DNA from: Cryomorphaceae bacterium
GTDB lineage: Bacteria > Bacteroidota > Bacteroidia > Flavobacteriales_D > Crocinitomicaceae
Assembly: GCA_027485365.1 (NCBI GenBank)
Contig: JAIXRD010000164.1
Location: forward strand, 1-5,150
Direction of reading: 5' to 3'
DNA: 5,150 bases
Shown here piece by piece: positions 1 to 5,150 of the stretch. Every line of letters starts with the position of its first letter. Positions within the stretch are counted from its first letter, which is position 1. Under the pieces are notes generated by a model. It ran no database searches, had not been told where the DNA came from, and saw only the letters and a program-made list of their open reading frames with translations. The position numbers were made by a program, and so were the translations under genes.

Positions 1-1
1 A

Positions 2-1150
2 GGATTGTTGTTCAATTACGGTGCAGCGAATACCTATTCTTCAATAAATTATGCTTCCACCTATACAGGAAAATGGAGCTATAATAAAAAAAAAAAAAAA
101 AAAAAGGAAACACTCCCCTTGGGTGTTTGTGGTATGGTAGTAGAAACAAGTGATTCTGCCTCCTCTTTGTTATTTTCAATGAAAACTCCCATCGAAAAAG
201 CAAACAATCAAGTGCAAATTCTTTTTGAGAATGATTCGCTATCCTTCGATGTAACGGTTTACATCAATAACAGATTAATCACACAGGGGATCGAGTACAT
301 TCCGCAAGGGTTGATGTTTTCTTGGGCAGATTCAATCAAAACTATTACGTTAATCCCCACTAAAAACCCAAAGGGAACTCGATTTCGCTTCTATGGCATT
401 AACGTACAACATGAAGAAAATCAAGGAATAGTCTATCATTCAACTGGGGTAGGAGCCGCAGCATTCCGGTCTATTTTAATCCTAGAAAAGTTACCAGAGC
501 AACTTCCATTGATTCAACCGGATCTTGTGATCCTAGATTTTGGAACGAATGACATTTTGTATGAAAATCGCATTGAGCCTACCCTGTCCAAAGAGGTGGA
601 AAAAGCCATTGCTTGGTGGAAATCGATGGTTCCTGAGGTGTTGATTGTGTTAACTAGCACGCAAGATTTGTACTATAAAAAACATCCCATTACCGCAGGG
701 GTTTTGTTTCGCGATCTCATGGATAGTTTAGCCAGAAAGAACGATTGTTTGTTTTGGAATTGGTATGATCTATCGGGCGGCTTAAATACCATTCGTACTT
801 GGGCTACTTTGGGCTATGCTAAAACCGACCACATTCATTTAACGAAAATAGGCTATCAAGTGAAGGGTGGACTGCTGTATACATCCTTCATGAATACATT
901 AGACGCCTTGAATACACAACCTAGTTTAGAAGAATTACGCATACCTCTTAAAGAATACAAGGAAACTATACCTCAAGCAAGCCCACCAAAGCCCATTCCT
1001 CCTAAACCGAGTGCGTATTATGTGGTTAAATCGGGAGACACCTTATCAGCAATTGCCAGTAGAAACCACACTACAGTTGCAGCGCTTAAACGAGCCAATG
1101 GACTTTCTTCAGATACTATTCGTGTGGGACAACGGTTAAAAATCCCTTAG
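2..1150 (+). CDS. SGNH/GDSL-type hydrolase with C-terminal LysM domain, 5'-partial
   Basis: The product is a probable serine esterase or acylhydrolase acting on the cell envelope. The reading frame is open to the left edge, and the first possible start (TTG at 5) falls mid-domain, so the true start and the GDS block with the nucleophilic serine lie outside the window. Visible SGNH blocks are a block-II-like YHSTGVG with its glycine at 446-448, block III GTND at 542-553, and block V DHIH at 827-838 carrying the catalytic Asp and His. The stretch before block II looks like a beta-rich insert of about 100 residues. After the hydrolase comes a proline-rich linker (PPKPIPPKPS, about 986-1015) and then one LysM domain (about 1016-1147) with the typical VKSGDTLSAIA start and GQRLKIP end. 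LysM binds N-acetylglucosamine-containing glycans, so peptidoglycan is the likely target. The substrate, possibly O-acetyl groups, is inference. A run of 20 A encodes seven consecutive lysines. The stop is TAG at 1148-1150. Confidence 0.85.
   Translation, partial: GLLFNYGAANTYSSINYASTYTGKWSYNKKKKKKKETLPLGVCGMVVETSDSASSLLFSMKTPIEKANNQVQILFENDSLSFDVTVYINNRLITQGIEYIPQGLMFSWADSIKTITLIPTKNPKGTRFRFYGINVQHEENQGIVYHSTGVGAAAFRSILILEKLPEQLPLIQPDLVILDFGTNDILYENRIEPTLSKEVEKAIAWWKSMVPEVLIVLTSTQDLYYKKHPITAGVLFRDLMDSLARKNDCLFWNWYDLSGGLNTIRTWATLGYAKTDHIHLTKIGYQVKGGLLYTSFMNTLDALNTQPSLEELRIPLKEYKETIPQASPPKPIPPKPSAYYVVKSGDTLSAIASRNHTTVAALKRANGLSSDTIRVGQRLKIP
86..105 (+). repeat. Poly-A homopolymer, 20 bases, inside the hydrolase gene
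   Basis: Twenty consecutive A residues lie within the coding sequence and give seven Lys codons (AAA six times, then AAG). The frame is intact on both sides: the upstream FNYGAANTY-like and downstream LPLGVCGM segments are in the same frame and read as normal protein. Runs this long are rare in bacterial genes and are prone to polymerase slippage, both in replication and in transcription. The tract may be a true slippage site or may have the wrong length because of sequencing or assembly error. The next longest homopolymer I found in the window is 8 bases. Confidence 0.95.
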
Positions 1151-1216
1151 TTAAGCGTAAACCTAAACCCTATTTTTTAACGGATTAGTTGCAACCCGAT
1201 TACTGAACTAAATAAT

Positions 1217-1271
1217 AAGCGAGTAGCAATAGGTCAATTGTAATTGCAATACTCGCTTTCAACGTGTTTTT
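1217..1271 (+). terminator. Putative intrinsic terminator after the hydrolase gene
   Basis: A 9-bp perfect stem pairs AAGCGAGTA (1217-1225) with TACTCGCTT (1250-1258). It continues inward as GCAAT (1226-1230) with ATTGC (1243-1247), with two unpaired A (1248-1249) and a 12-base loop. TTT at 1257-1259 overlaps the end of the stem, and T5 at 1267-1271 follows shortly after. It lies 66 bases after the hydrolase stop and well before the queA promoter, as expected for a terminator between two genes on the same strand. The T-tract is interrupted, so efficiency is uncertain. A role in mRNA stability is the alternative. Confidence 0.55.
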
Positions 1272-1340
1272 CTAAATTCATGTGTTTATTTTTTATCAAA
1301 ATTCTTCTAATTCCCTAGCTTAAAGAATGATGGTTGACGT

Positions 1341-1379
1341 GTTTTTTACTGATTTTAGTCAGTATTTTCAAGGAAAAAC
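1341..1379. other. AT-rich nested inverted repeat upstream of the queA promoter
   Basis: The inner arms TACTGA (1347-1352) and TCAGTA (1359-1364) enclose a 6-base loop. The outer arms GTTTTT (1341-1346) and AAAAAC (1374-1379) can pair around them, leaving a 9-base bulge on the 3' side. It ends about 20 bases before the -33 element of the queA promoter. It could be a weak second terminator (TTTT follows the inner stem at 1365-1368) or an operator, or it may be chance in AT-rich DNA. No known binding-site consensus is recognised. Confidence 0.25.
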
Positions 1380-1398
1380 AAAATACATCCTCGAAAAC

Positions 1399-1430
1399 TT
1401 GACAAACGCTAGTTTAGGGTTGTATCTTTG
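1399..1430 (+). promoter_or_regulatory. Bacteroidota-type promoter for queA
   Basis: TATCTTTG at 1423-1430 is an exact match to the Bacteroidota -7 consensus TAnnTTTG. A TTG at 1399-1401 lies 21 bases upstream as the -33 element. The TTG sits within TTGACA (1399-1404), so the site also resembles a classical sigma-70 promoter with an 18-base spacer to TATCTT. Transcription would start near 1435-1438, giving a leader of only about 10 to 13 bases before the ATG at 1448. That leaves no room for a riboswitch or an extended leader. Confidence 0.75.
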
Positions 1431-1447
1431 TAGCCTATTAAGAATAT

Positions 1448-2506
1448 ATGAGTAAAATGAAATTATCGGAGTTCAGCTTCGATCTTCCCCAAGAGTTAAT
1501 CGCAGAATACCCTTCAGAAAATCGTGACGAATGTCGATTAATGGTAGTGCATCGTAAAACTGGTAAAATAGAACATAAGTTATTCAAGGATGTGCTTTCT
1601 TATTTTGATGATGGCGATGTGATGATCCTAAATAATACCCGAGTGTTTCCTGCGCGCATGTATGGAAACAAGGAAAAAACCGGCGCTAAAATCGAGGTGT
1701 TTTTACTTCGTGAATTGAATCGCGAGAGTTTTTTATGGGATGTATTAGTTGATCCAGCGCGAAAAATCAGGATCGGAAATAAATTATATTTTGGAGAAGA
1801 TGATTCGCTAGTAGCCGAGGTAATTGACAATACCACTTCGCGTGGAAGGACCTTGAGATTCCTGTTTGATGGACCCTATGAGGAGTTTAAGAAAATTATC
1901 ACTGAGCTCGGAGAAACACCACTTCCAAAATATATCAAACGAGAGGTAGAACCAAAGGATGAGGAAATGTATCAAACCATCTTCGCTAAGGAAGAAGGTG
2001 CGGTTGCTGCACCAACGGCAGGTTTACATTTCTCGCGTGAATTATTGAAGCGTTTAGAGTTGAAAGGGATAAATTTCGCAGAGTTAACCTTACACGTTGG
2101 CTTAGGTACGTTTCGTTCGGTGGAAGTAGAAGACCTTACAAAACACAAGATGGATTCAGAGCAGGTAATCATTTCTGAAAAAGCAGCGAACATCGTGAAT
2201 GAAGCCAAGCGAAATAAGAAAAAAGTGTGTGCTGTTGGTACAACAAGTATGCGTGCGATTGAATCTTCAGTTTCCACAGAGGGCATGTTGAAGCCCTTTG
2301 ATGGATGGACAAACAAATTCATTTTTCCGCCGTATGATTTTATGGTCGCAGATTGTTTAATAACAAACTTTCATACGCCGTTATCTACCTTGTTAATGAT
2401 GATTTCTGCATTTGCAGGTCATGACTTAATGATGGCGGCTTATCATGAAGCAATTAAAGAGAAATATCGGTTTTATTCATATGGCGATGCCATGTTGATT
2501 ATTTAA
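1448..2506 (+). CDS. queA: S-adenosylmethionine:tRNA ribosyltransferase-isomerase QueA
   Basis: QueA transfers and isomerises the ribosyl part of S-adenosylmethionine onto 7-aminomethyl-7-deazaguanine at position 34 of tRNAs with GUN anticodons (Asp, Asn, His, Tyr). This forms epoxyqueuosine, the penultimate step of queuosine synthesis, in the cytoplasm. The 352-residue protein is full length for the family (about 340-355). Recognisable family blocks, in order, are MKLSEFSFDLP at the N-terminus, LVDPARKIRIG, GETPLPKYIKR (from residue 155), APTAGLHF (188-195), LHVGLGTFRSV, GTTSMRAIES (264-273), ITNFHTP (305-311) and YSYGDAM near the C-terminus. The start at 1448 gives MSKMKLSEF; an ATG at 1457 would begin with the MKLS typical of homologues and is a real alternative. 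Neither has a clear Shine-Dalgarno sequence. A good promoter lies just upstream, so the gene is probably transcribed alone. Its 3' end overlaps the convergent DUF3108 gene by 8 bp. Key residues look intact. Confidence 0.97.
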   Translation: MSKMKLSEFSFDLPQELIAEYPSENRDECRLMVVHRKTGKIEHKLFKDVLSYFDDGDVMILNNTRVFPARMYGNKEKTGAKIEVFLLRELNRESFLWDVLVDPARKIRIGNKLYFGEDDSLVAEVIDNTTSRGRTLRFLFDGPYEEFKKIITELGETPLPKYIKREVEPKDEEMYQTIFAKEEGAVAAPTAGLHFSRELLKRLELKGINFAELTLHVGLGTFRSVEVEDLTKHKMDSEQVIISEKAANIVNEAKRNKKKVCAVGTTSMRAIESSVSTEGMLKPFDGWTNKFIFPPYDFMVADCLITNFHTPLSTLLMMISAFAGHDLMMAAYHEAIKEKYRFYSYGDAMLII

Positions 2507-3290
2507 CCTTACTGCTTAATTCGTTTCTAAGACCATACCACCCAACCAGGTGCATCTTTACATTGCCCACGGGTATTTTAGCCTTGATTAATACAGGAAT
2601 ACGGTTTTTATCTTTTGTGACCCAAAAGCTAACGTCTTCCTCATGTTTAAAATATCTGCCCGTTTGAACTACCGGTATAAAACGCATGCATTTGAAGGTG
2701 CCTTTCCGAAGGTTGATTTCTTCATCCCCTTTGTACTTTATTTTTAAGGTAAAAAGTTCATCATCCATGAAACATGGAATGGAGAACACCTTCCCTTTCT
2801 TTATGTTTTTGAAATCCAGGGTGCGGGCATAATAAAAACATGAAATCATATCTTGTACACCCATCGGGGTATTGAAAGTTTTCCCTTTCCCATTATCGAC
2901 TTTCTCTACGTTGTGTTTGAATGTATAATCTTGTTTTATCTTATAACCACCTTCATCCACACGTCGCACAAAATACCAAGGCATAATGCTTTTTTTGTCG
3001 ATATAGGATTCATACCGATCATCCACTTTAAAAACAGAATTAAATGCACCAAGGGTTTTACCAATTCCAACCACATGATATAAACTTCGATTATCACCCT
3101 TCTTGTCGGTATATTTCGTTTCCAGCGTCGCTTCACCGGCGTCAATAAATCCATAACTAATGCGATACCTTAGCTTTTCACCAATCTTGAATGATTCATT
3201 TTCAATTTCAGGGTATTCCGGAGTATTACTCGCAGAAAGTAACAGGATGCAAGAGCATGCAAGCCCAATAAAATAAATTGTTGTTTTCAT
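2499..3290 (-). CDS. DUF3108-type secreted/periplasmic protein
   Basis: This 263-residue protein of unknown function resembles the DUF3108 family common in Bacteroidota. The N-terminus has the form of a Sec signal peptide: MKTT, then a hydrophobic stretch of about residues 5-18, with possible signal peptidase I cleavage after SAS (residue 21). Cysteines at 12 and 14 lie inside the hydrophobic core and do not form a good lipobox. The mature part begins with GEKLRYRISYGFIDAGEA (37-54), the typical opening of this family, and continues as alternating beta-strand-like segments, consistent with a beta-rich envelope protein. No catalytic motif is recognised. It starts 46 bases after the tyrS stop on the same strand, so it is probably co-transcribed with tyrS; I see no TAnnTTTG promoter in the gap. 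The family assignment rests on pattern recognition and the role is unknown. Confidence 0.85.
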   Translation of the reverse strand: MKTTIYFIGLACSCILLLSASNTPEYPEIENESFKIGEKLRYRISYGFIDAGEATLETKYTDKKGDNRSLYHVVGIGKTLGAFNSVFKVDDRYESYIDKKSIMPWYFVRRVDEGGYKIKQDYTFKHNVEKVDNGKGKTFNTPMGVQDMISCFYYARTLDFKNIKKGKVFSIPCFMDDELFTLKIKYKGDEEINLRKGTFKCMRFIPVVQTGRYFKHEEDVSFWVTKDKNRIPVLIKAKIPVGNVKMHLVGWYGLRNELSSKVK

Positions 3291-3322
3291 GGCAATGATT
3301 TTAGCTTACTAAATCAATGATT

Positions 3323-3346
3323 GTGCCACGAAATAGTTACTGGCAC
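3323..3346 (-). other. Small hairpin spanning the tyrS stop codon
   Basis: The perfect 6-bp arms GTGCCA (3323-3328) and TGGCAC (3341-3346) enclose a 12-base loop that contains the tyrS TAA (3337-3339). Read on the minus strand there is no T-tract after the stem, so it is a poor intrinsic terminator. It may act as partial attenuation or an mRNA-stabilising structure between tyrS and the DUF3108 gene, or it may be chance. Confidence 0.3.
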
Positions 3347-4608
3347 CTGAGAATAAAGTTGGTTTTTTTTCCTTTACCGAGCAAGATGAATTGATTATTT
3401 AACAAATGACTTTCATTTAAAACGAAGGCATCATCTACTTTTTCCTTGTTCACAGAAATTGCATTGGCCTTTAATTCCCGACGCGCTTCACCATTTGATG
3501 CGAGGAAACTCGATTCTTTAACCAGGGCATCAACGATGGATAACCCTTCATTAATCAGTGATTTTGAAATAATTGCCTGTGGAACACCTTCAAAAACCGC
3601 TAAGAAATCATCGGTTGAAAGCTGTTGTAAACTCTCCTTGGTGGCTTTTCCAAAAAGGATTTCAGACGCATTAATTGCCGCTTCAAGTTCTTTTTCTCCA
3701 TGTACACGTTTGGTAATGTCTTCAGCGAGTGCTTTTTGTAAGATACGTAAATGAGGGGCTTCTTGATGCTGGCCTTCTAAATGTTCAATTTCTGATTTTG
3801 ACAGTAAGGTAAATATGCGAATGTAATTTTGTGCGTCAGCATCACTTGTATTTAGCCAATATTGGTAAAATTTATATGGGCTAGTGCGTTCTTTGGATAA
3901 CCAAACATTACCGCCTTCGGTTTTCCCGAATTTACTGCCATCCGCTTTTTTAATAAGTGGCGTGGTCACAGCATATGCTTCTCCGCCCGATTTTCTTCGA
4001 ATGAGTTCTGTACCGGTGACGATATTTCCCCACTGGTCAGAGCCTCCGAGCTGAACAATGCAATTTTTGTGTTGGTTGAGATAATAAAAATCATATCCTT
4101 GAACCAATTGATAAGAAAACTCAGTAAACGACATGCCAGTTTCTAAACGTGATTTTACCGAATCTTTGGCCATCATGTAATTGACGCTAATGTGTTTCCC
4201 TACATCTCGAATAAAATCTAAGAAGGACATGTTTTGAAACCAATCATAGTTGTTTACTAATTCTGCGGCATTAGGCCCGTCGAAATTCAAAAAGTGTGTT
4301 AGTTGTTCCCTTACTCCGTTAATGTTGTGATCAAGGGTTTCTTTGTCTAATAAATTTCGTTCTTGAGATTTCCCGGATGGATCACCTACCATTCCTGTGG
4401 CTCCTCCTACTAAGGCGATAGGCTTATGTCCCGCACGCTGAAAATGTACAAGCGTCATGATTTGCACTAAACTCCCAATGTGCAGAGAATCTGCCGTTGG
4501 ATCGAACCCGATGTATCCGCTGCACATTCCTTTAGTTAATGCTTCTTCTGTGCCTGGCATGATATCATGTATCATACCTCGCCATGTCATTTCTTCAATA
4601 AAATTCAT
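3337..4608 (-). CDS. tyrS: Tyrosyl-tRNA synthetase TyrS
   Basis: TyrS is a class I aminoacyl-tRNA synthetase that activates tyrosine with ATP and charges tRNA(Tyr) in the cytoplasm. The 423-residue product matches the usual length of bacterial TyrS (about 420). The Rossmann catalytic domain carries YIGFDPTADSLHIGS (32-46), with the HIGH-type motif HIGS at 43-46. The tyrosine-pocket residues Y166, Q170 and D173 lie in YQLVQGYDF, followed by GGSDQWGN (188-195) and the KMSKS-type loop KFGKT (226-230). The KFGKT form is normal for this synthetase. The C-terminal S4 RNA-binding domain covers about residues 360-420 and includes NGEARRELKANAISVN (from 372) and a GKGKK basic stretch. All key residues are present. 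The ATG at 4606-4608 follows the gldA TAG after a single base, and no strong ribosome site is visible, so translational coupling to gldA is likely. No T-box or other leader is possible at this junction. Confidence 0.98.
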   Translation of the reverse strand: MNFIEEMTWRGMIHDIMPGTEEALTKGMCSGYIGFDPTADSLHIGSLVQIMTLVHFQRAGHKPIALVGGATGMVGDPSGKSQERNLLDKETLDHNINGVREQLTHFLNFDGPNAAELVNNYDWFQNMSFLDFIRDVGKHISVNYMMAKDSVKSRLETGMSFTEFSYQLVQGYDFYYLNQHKNCIVQLGGSDQWGNIVTGTELIRRKSGGEAYAVTTPLIKKADGSKFGKTEGGNVWLSKERTSPYKFYQYWLNTSDADAQNYIRIFTLLSKSEIEHLEGQHQEAPHLRILQKALAEDITKRVHGEKELEAAINASEILFGKATKESLQQLSTDDFLAVFEGVPQAIISKSLINEGLSIVDALVKESSFLASNGEARRELKANAISVNKEKVDDAFVLNESHLLNNQFILLGKGKKTNFILRCQ

Positions 4609-4609
4609 C

Positions 4610-5149
4610 CTAGTTTTTTGTTAATTCCTTGAATACCGCCTCCAAGCTCTTTTTCTCGAGTTTCAAGGTCATAATTAACCACCCCGCTTCTTGAGCTTTC
4701 TTTGAAACGTTTTTACGAAGGTCTTGGTCCGTTACACCTTCAATTAACCATCCATTACCCAAGGCCTTAACCGTTGTTACACCTGGTATTTTTGAAAGAA
4801 GTTGGCTACTTACTGCACCTTCAAATTCTATGTAAATCGTCTGTACTTCAGGGCTTGAATCTAAGGCCTGCTGATTATTATTGGCAACAATCTTTCCTTT
4901 ATTAATAATAATTACACGGTCACAGATGGCTTCAACTTCTTGCATAATATGCGTTGAGAGCATAATGGTTTTTTCTTTGCCAATGGTTTTAATCAATTCC
5001 CGAATTTCTACTAATTGATTCGGATCGAGTCCAGAGGTTGGCTCATCTAAGATCAATACTTCGGGGTCGTGAATAAAGGCTTGTGCCAGCCCTACTCGTT
5101 GCTTATACCCTTTAGAAAGTGCGCCAATCTTTTTATGTTGTTCTAATTC
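4610..5149 (-). CDS. gldA: GldA-like ABC transporter ATP-binding subunit, 5'-partial
   Basis: This is the C-terminal 179 residues of an ABC ATPase that hydrolyses ATP at the inner face of the cytoplasmic membrane. The gene enters from the right edge; about 120 N-terminal residues, including Walker A and the Q-loop, are outside the window if it has the usual GldA length of about 300. Visible are the ABC signature LSKGYKQR (5119-5096), Walker B VLILDEP (about 5059-5039), the D-loop SGLDPNQ, and the H-loop STHIMQEVEAICDR (His codon 4951-4949). The C-terminal extension after the nucleotide-binding domain ends in SLEAVFKELTKN, as in GldA and related DrrA-type ATPases. The combination LSKGY..RVGLAQA, LDPNQL.EIR and THIMQEVEAICDRVIIINKGKIVA is characteristic of GldA. 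GldA works with the membrane proteins GldF and GldG in Flavobacterium; these are not in the window, so another DrrA-like exporter ATPase cannot be excluded. Its TAG stop lies one base before the tyrS ATG. Confidence 0.85.
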   Translation of the reverse strand, partial: ELEQHKKIGALSKGYKQRVGLAQAFIHDPEVLILDEPTSGLDPNQLVEIRELIKTIGKEKTIMLSTHIMQEVEAICDRVIIINKGKIVANNNQQALDSSPEVQTIYIEFEGAVSSQLLSKIPGVTTVKALGNGWLIEGVTDQDLRKNVSKKAQEAGWLIMTLKLEKKSLEAVFKELTKN

Positions 5150-5150
5150 C

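Noticed and set aside
12..203. Minus-strand reading frame opposite the hydrolase gene, including a polyphenylalanine stretch
   Set aside because: It is the antisense of the poly-A tract and of a well-supported coding region; its protein has no recognisable features.
1262..1346. Direct repeat of ACGTGTTTTT at about 1262 and 1337
   Set aside because: Ten bases of T-rich sequence occurring twice in an AT-rich gap is weak evidence, with no further copies near the promoter.
1431..1447. preQ1 riboswitch controlling queA
   Set aside because: The predicted leader is too short to hold an aptamer and no matching sequence pattern is seen.
1972..2322. 116-codon minus-strand frame inside queA
   Set aside because: It lies entirely opposite conserved QueA motifs and shows no domain, promoter or ribosome site.
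2853..3154. Small frames on both strands within the DUF3108 gene
   Set aside because: They overlap a gene with a clear signal peptide and family pattern, and have no independent support.
3363..3370. T8 run (A8 on the tyrS strand) as a second slippage site
   Set aside because: It encodes the basic GKGKK stretch in the S4 domain; eight bases is within the usual range for AT-rich genes and the frame is intact.
3446..3754. 102-codon plus-strand frame opposite tyrS
   Set aside because: It is a shadow of the S4 and anticodon-binding part of tyrS; the composition looks like antisense protein.
1448..4608. queA and tyrS as a functional tRNA(Tyr) module
   Set aside because: Although QueA modifies tRNA(Tyr), the genes are convergent and in separate transcription units, so proximity alone is not evidence of a joint system.

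Overview
This AT-rich window most likely comes from a member of the Bacteroidota, probably the class Flavobacteriia. Three things support this. A partial ABC ATPase at the right edge closely resembles GldA of the gliding-motility transporter. A promoter upstream of queA matches the Bacteroidota consensus TAnnTTTG with an upstream TTG. The genes lack strong Shine-Dalgarno sequences.

Layout, left to right: (1) 2-1150, plus strand, the 3' part of an SGNH/GDSL-type hydrolase gene with a C-terminal LysM domain; the gene enters from the left and its catalytic-serine block lies outside the window. It contains an uninterrupted run of 20 A (86-105), which is the strangest feature of the window. (2) 1151-1447, a non-coding gap of 297 bases holding a long hairpin that probably ends the hydrolase transcript, a weaker AT-rich nested hairpin, and the queA promoter. 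(3) 1448-2506, plus strand, complete queA (queuosine biosynthesis in tRNA). (4) 2499-3290, minus strand, a secreted or periplasmic DUF3108-type protein whose 3' end overlaps that of queA by 8 bp. (5) 3337-4608, minus strand, complete tyrS. (6) 4610-5149, minus strand, the C-terminal part of gldA, entering from the right edge.

The minus-strand genes gldA, tyrS and the DUF3108 gene look like one transcription unit: gldA and tyrS are separated by one base, and tyrS and the DUF3108 gene by 46 bases. This unit converges on queA with no room for a terminator between them. QueA modifies tRNAs with GUN anticodons, which include the tRNA(Tyr) charged by TyrS, but the two genes are convergent and this link is probably coincidental.

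The content is otherwise ordinary core-genome material. I see no mobile element, CRISPR array, rRNA or tRNA gene, or defence system, and no evidence of a new multi-gene system. The points most worth a second look are the poly-A tract in the hydrolase gene, the domain architecture of that hydrolase, the tight gldA-tyrS junction, and the overlapping convergent gene ends.
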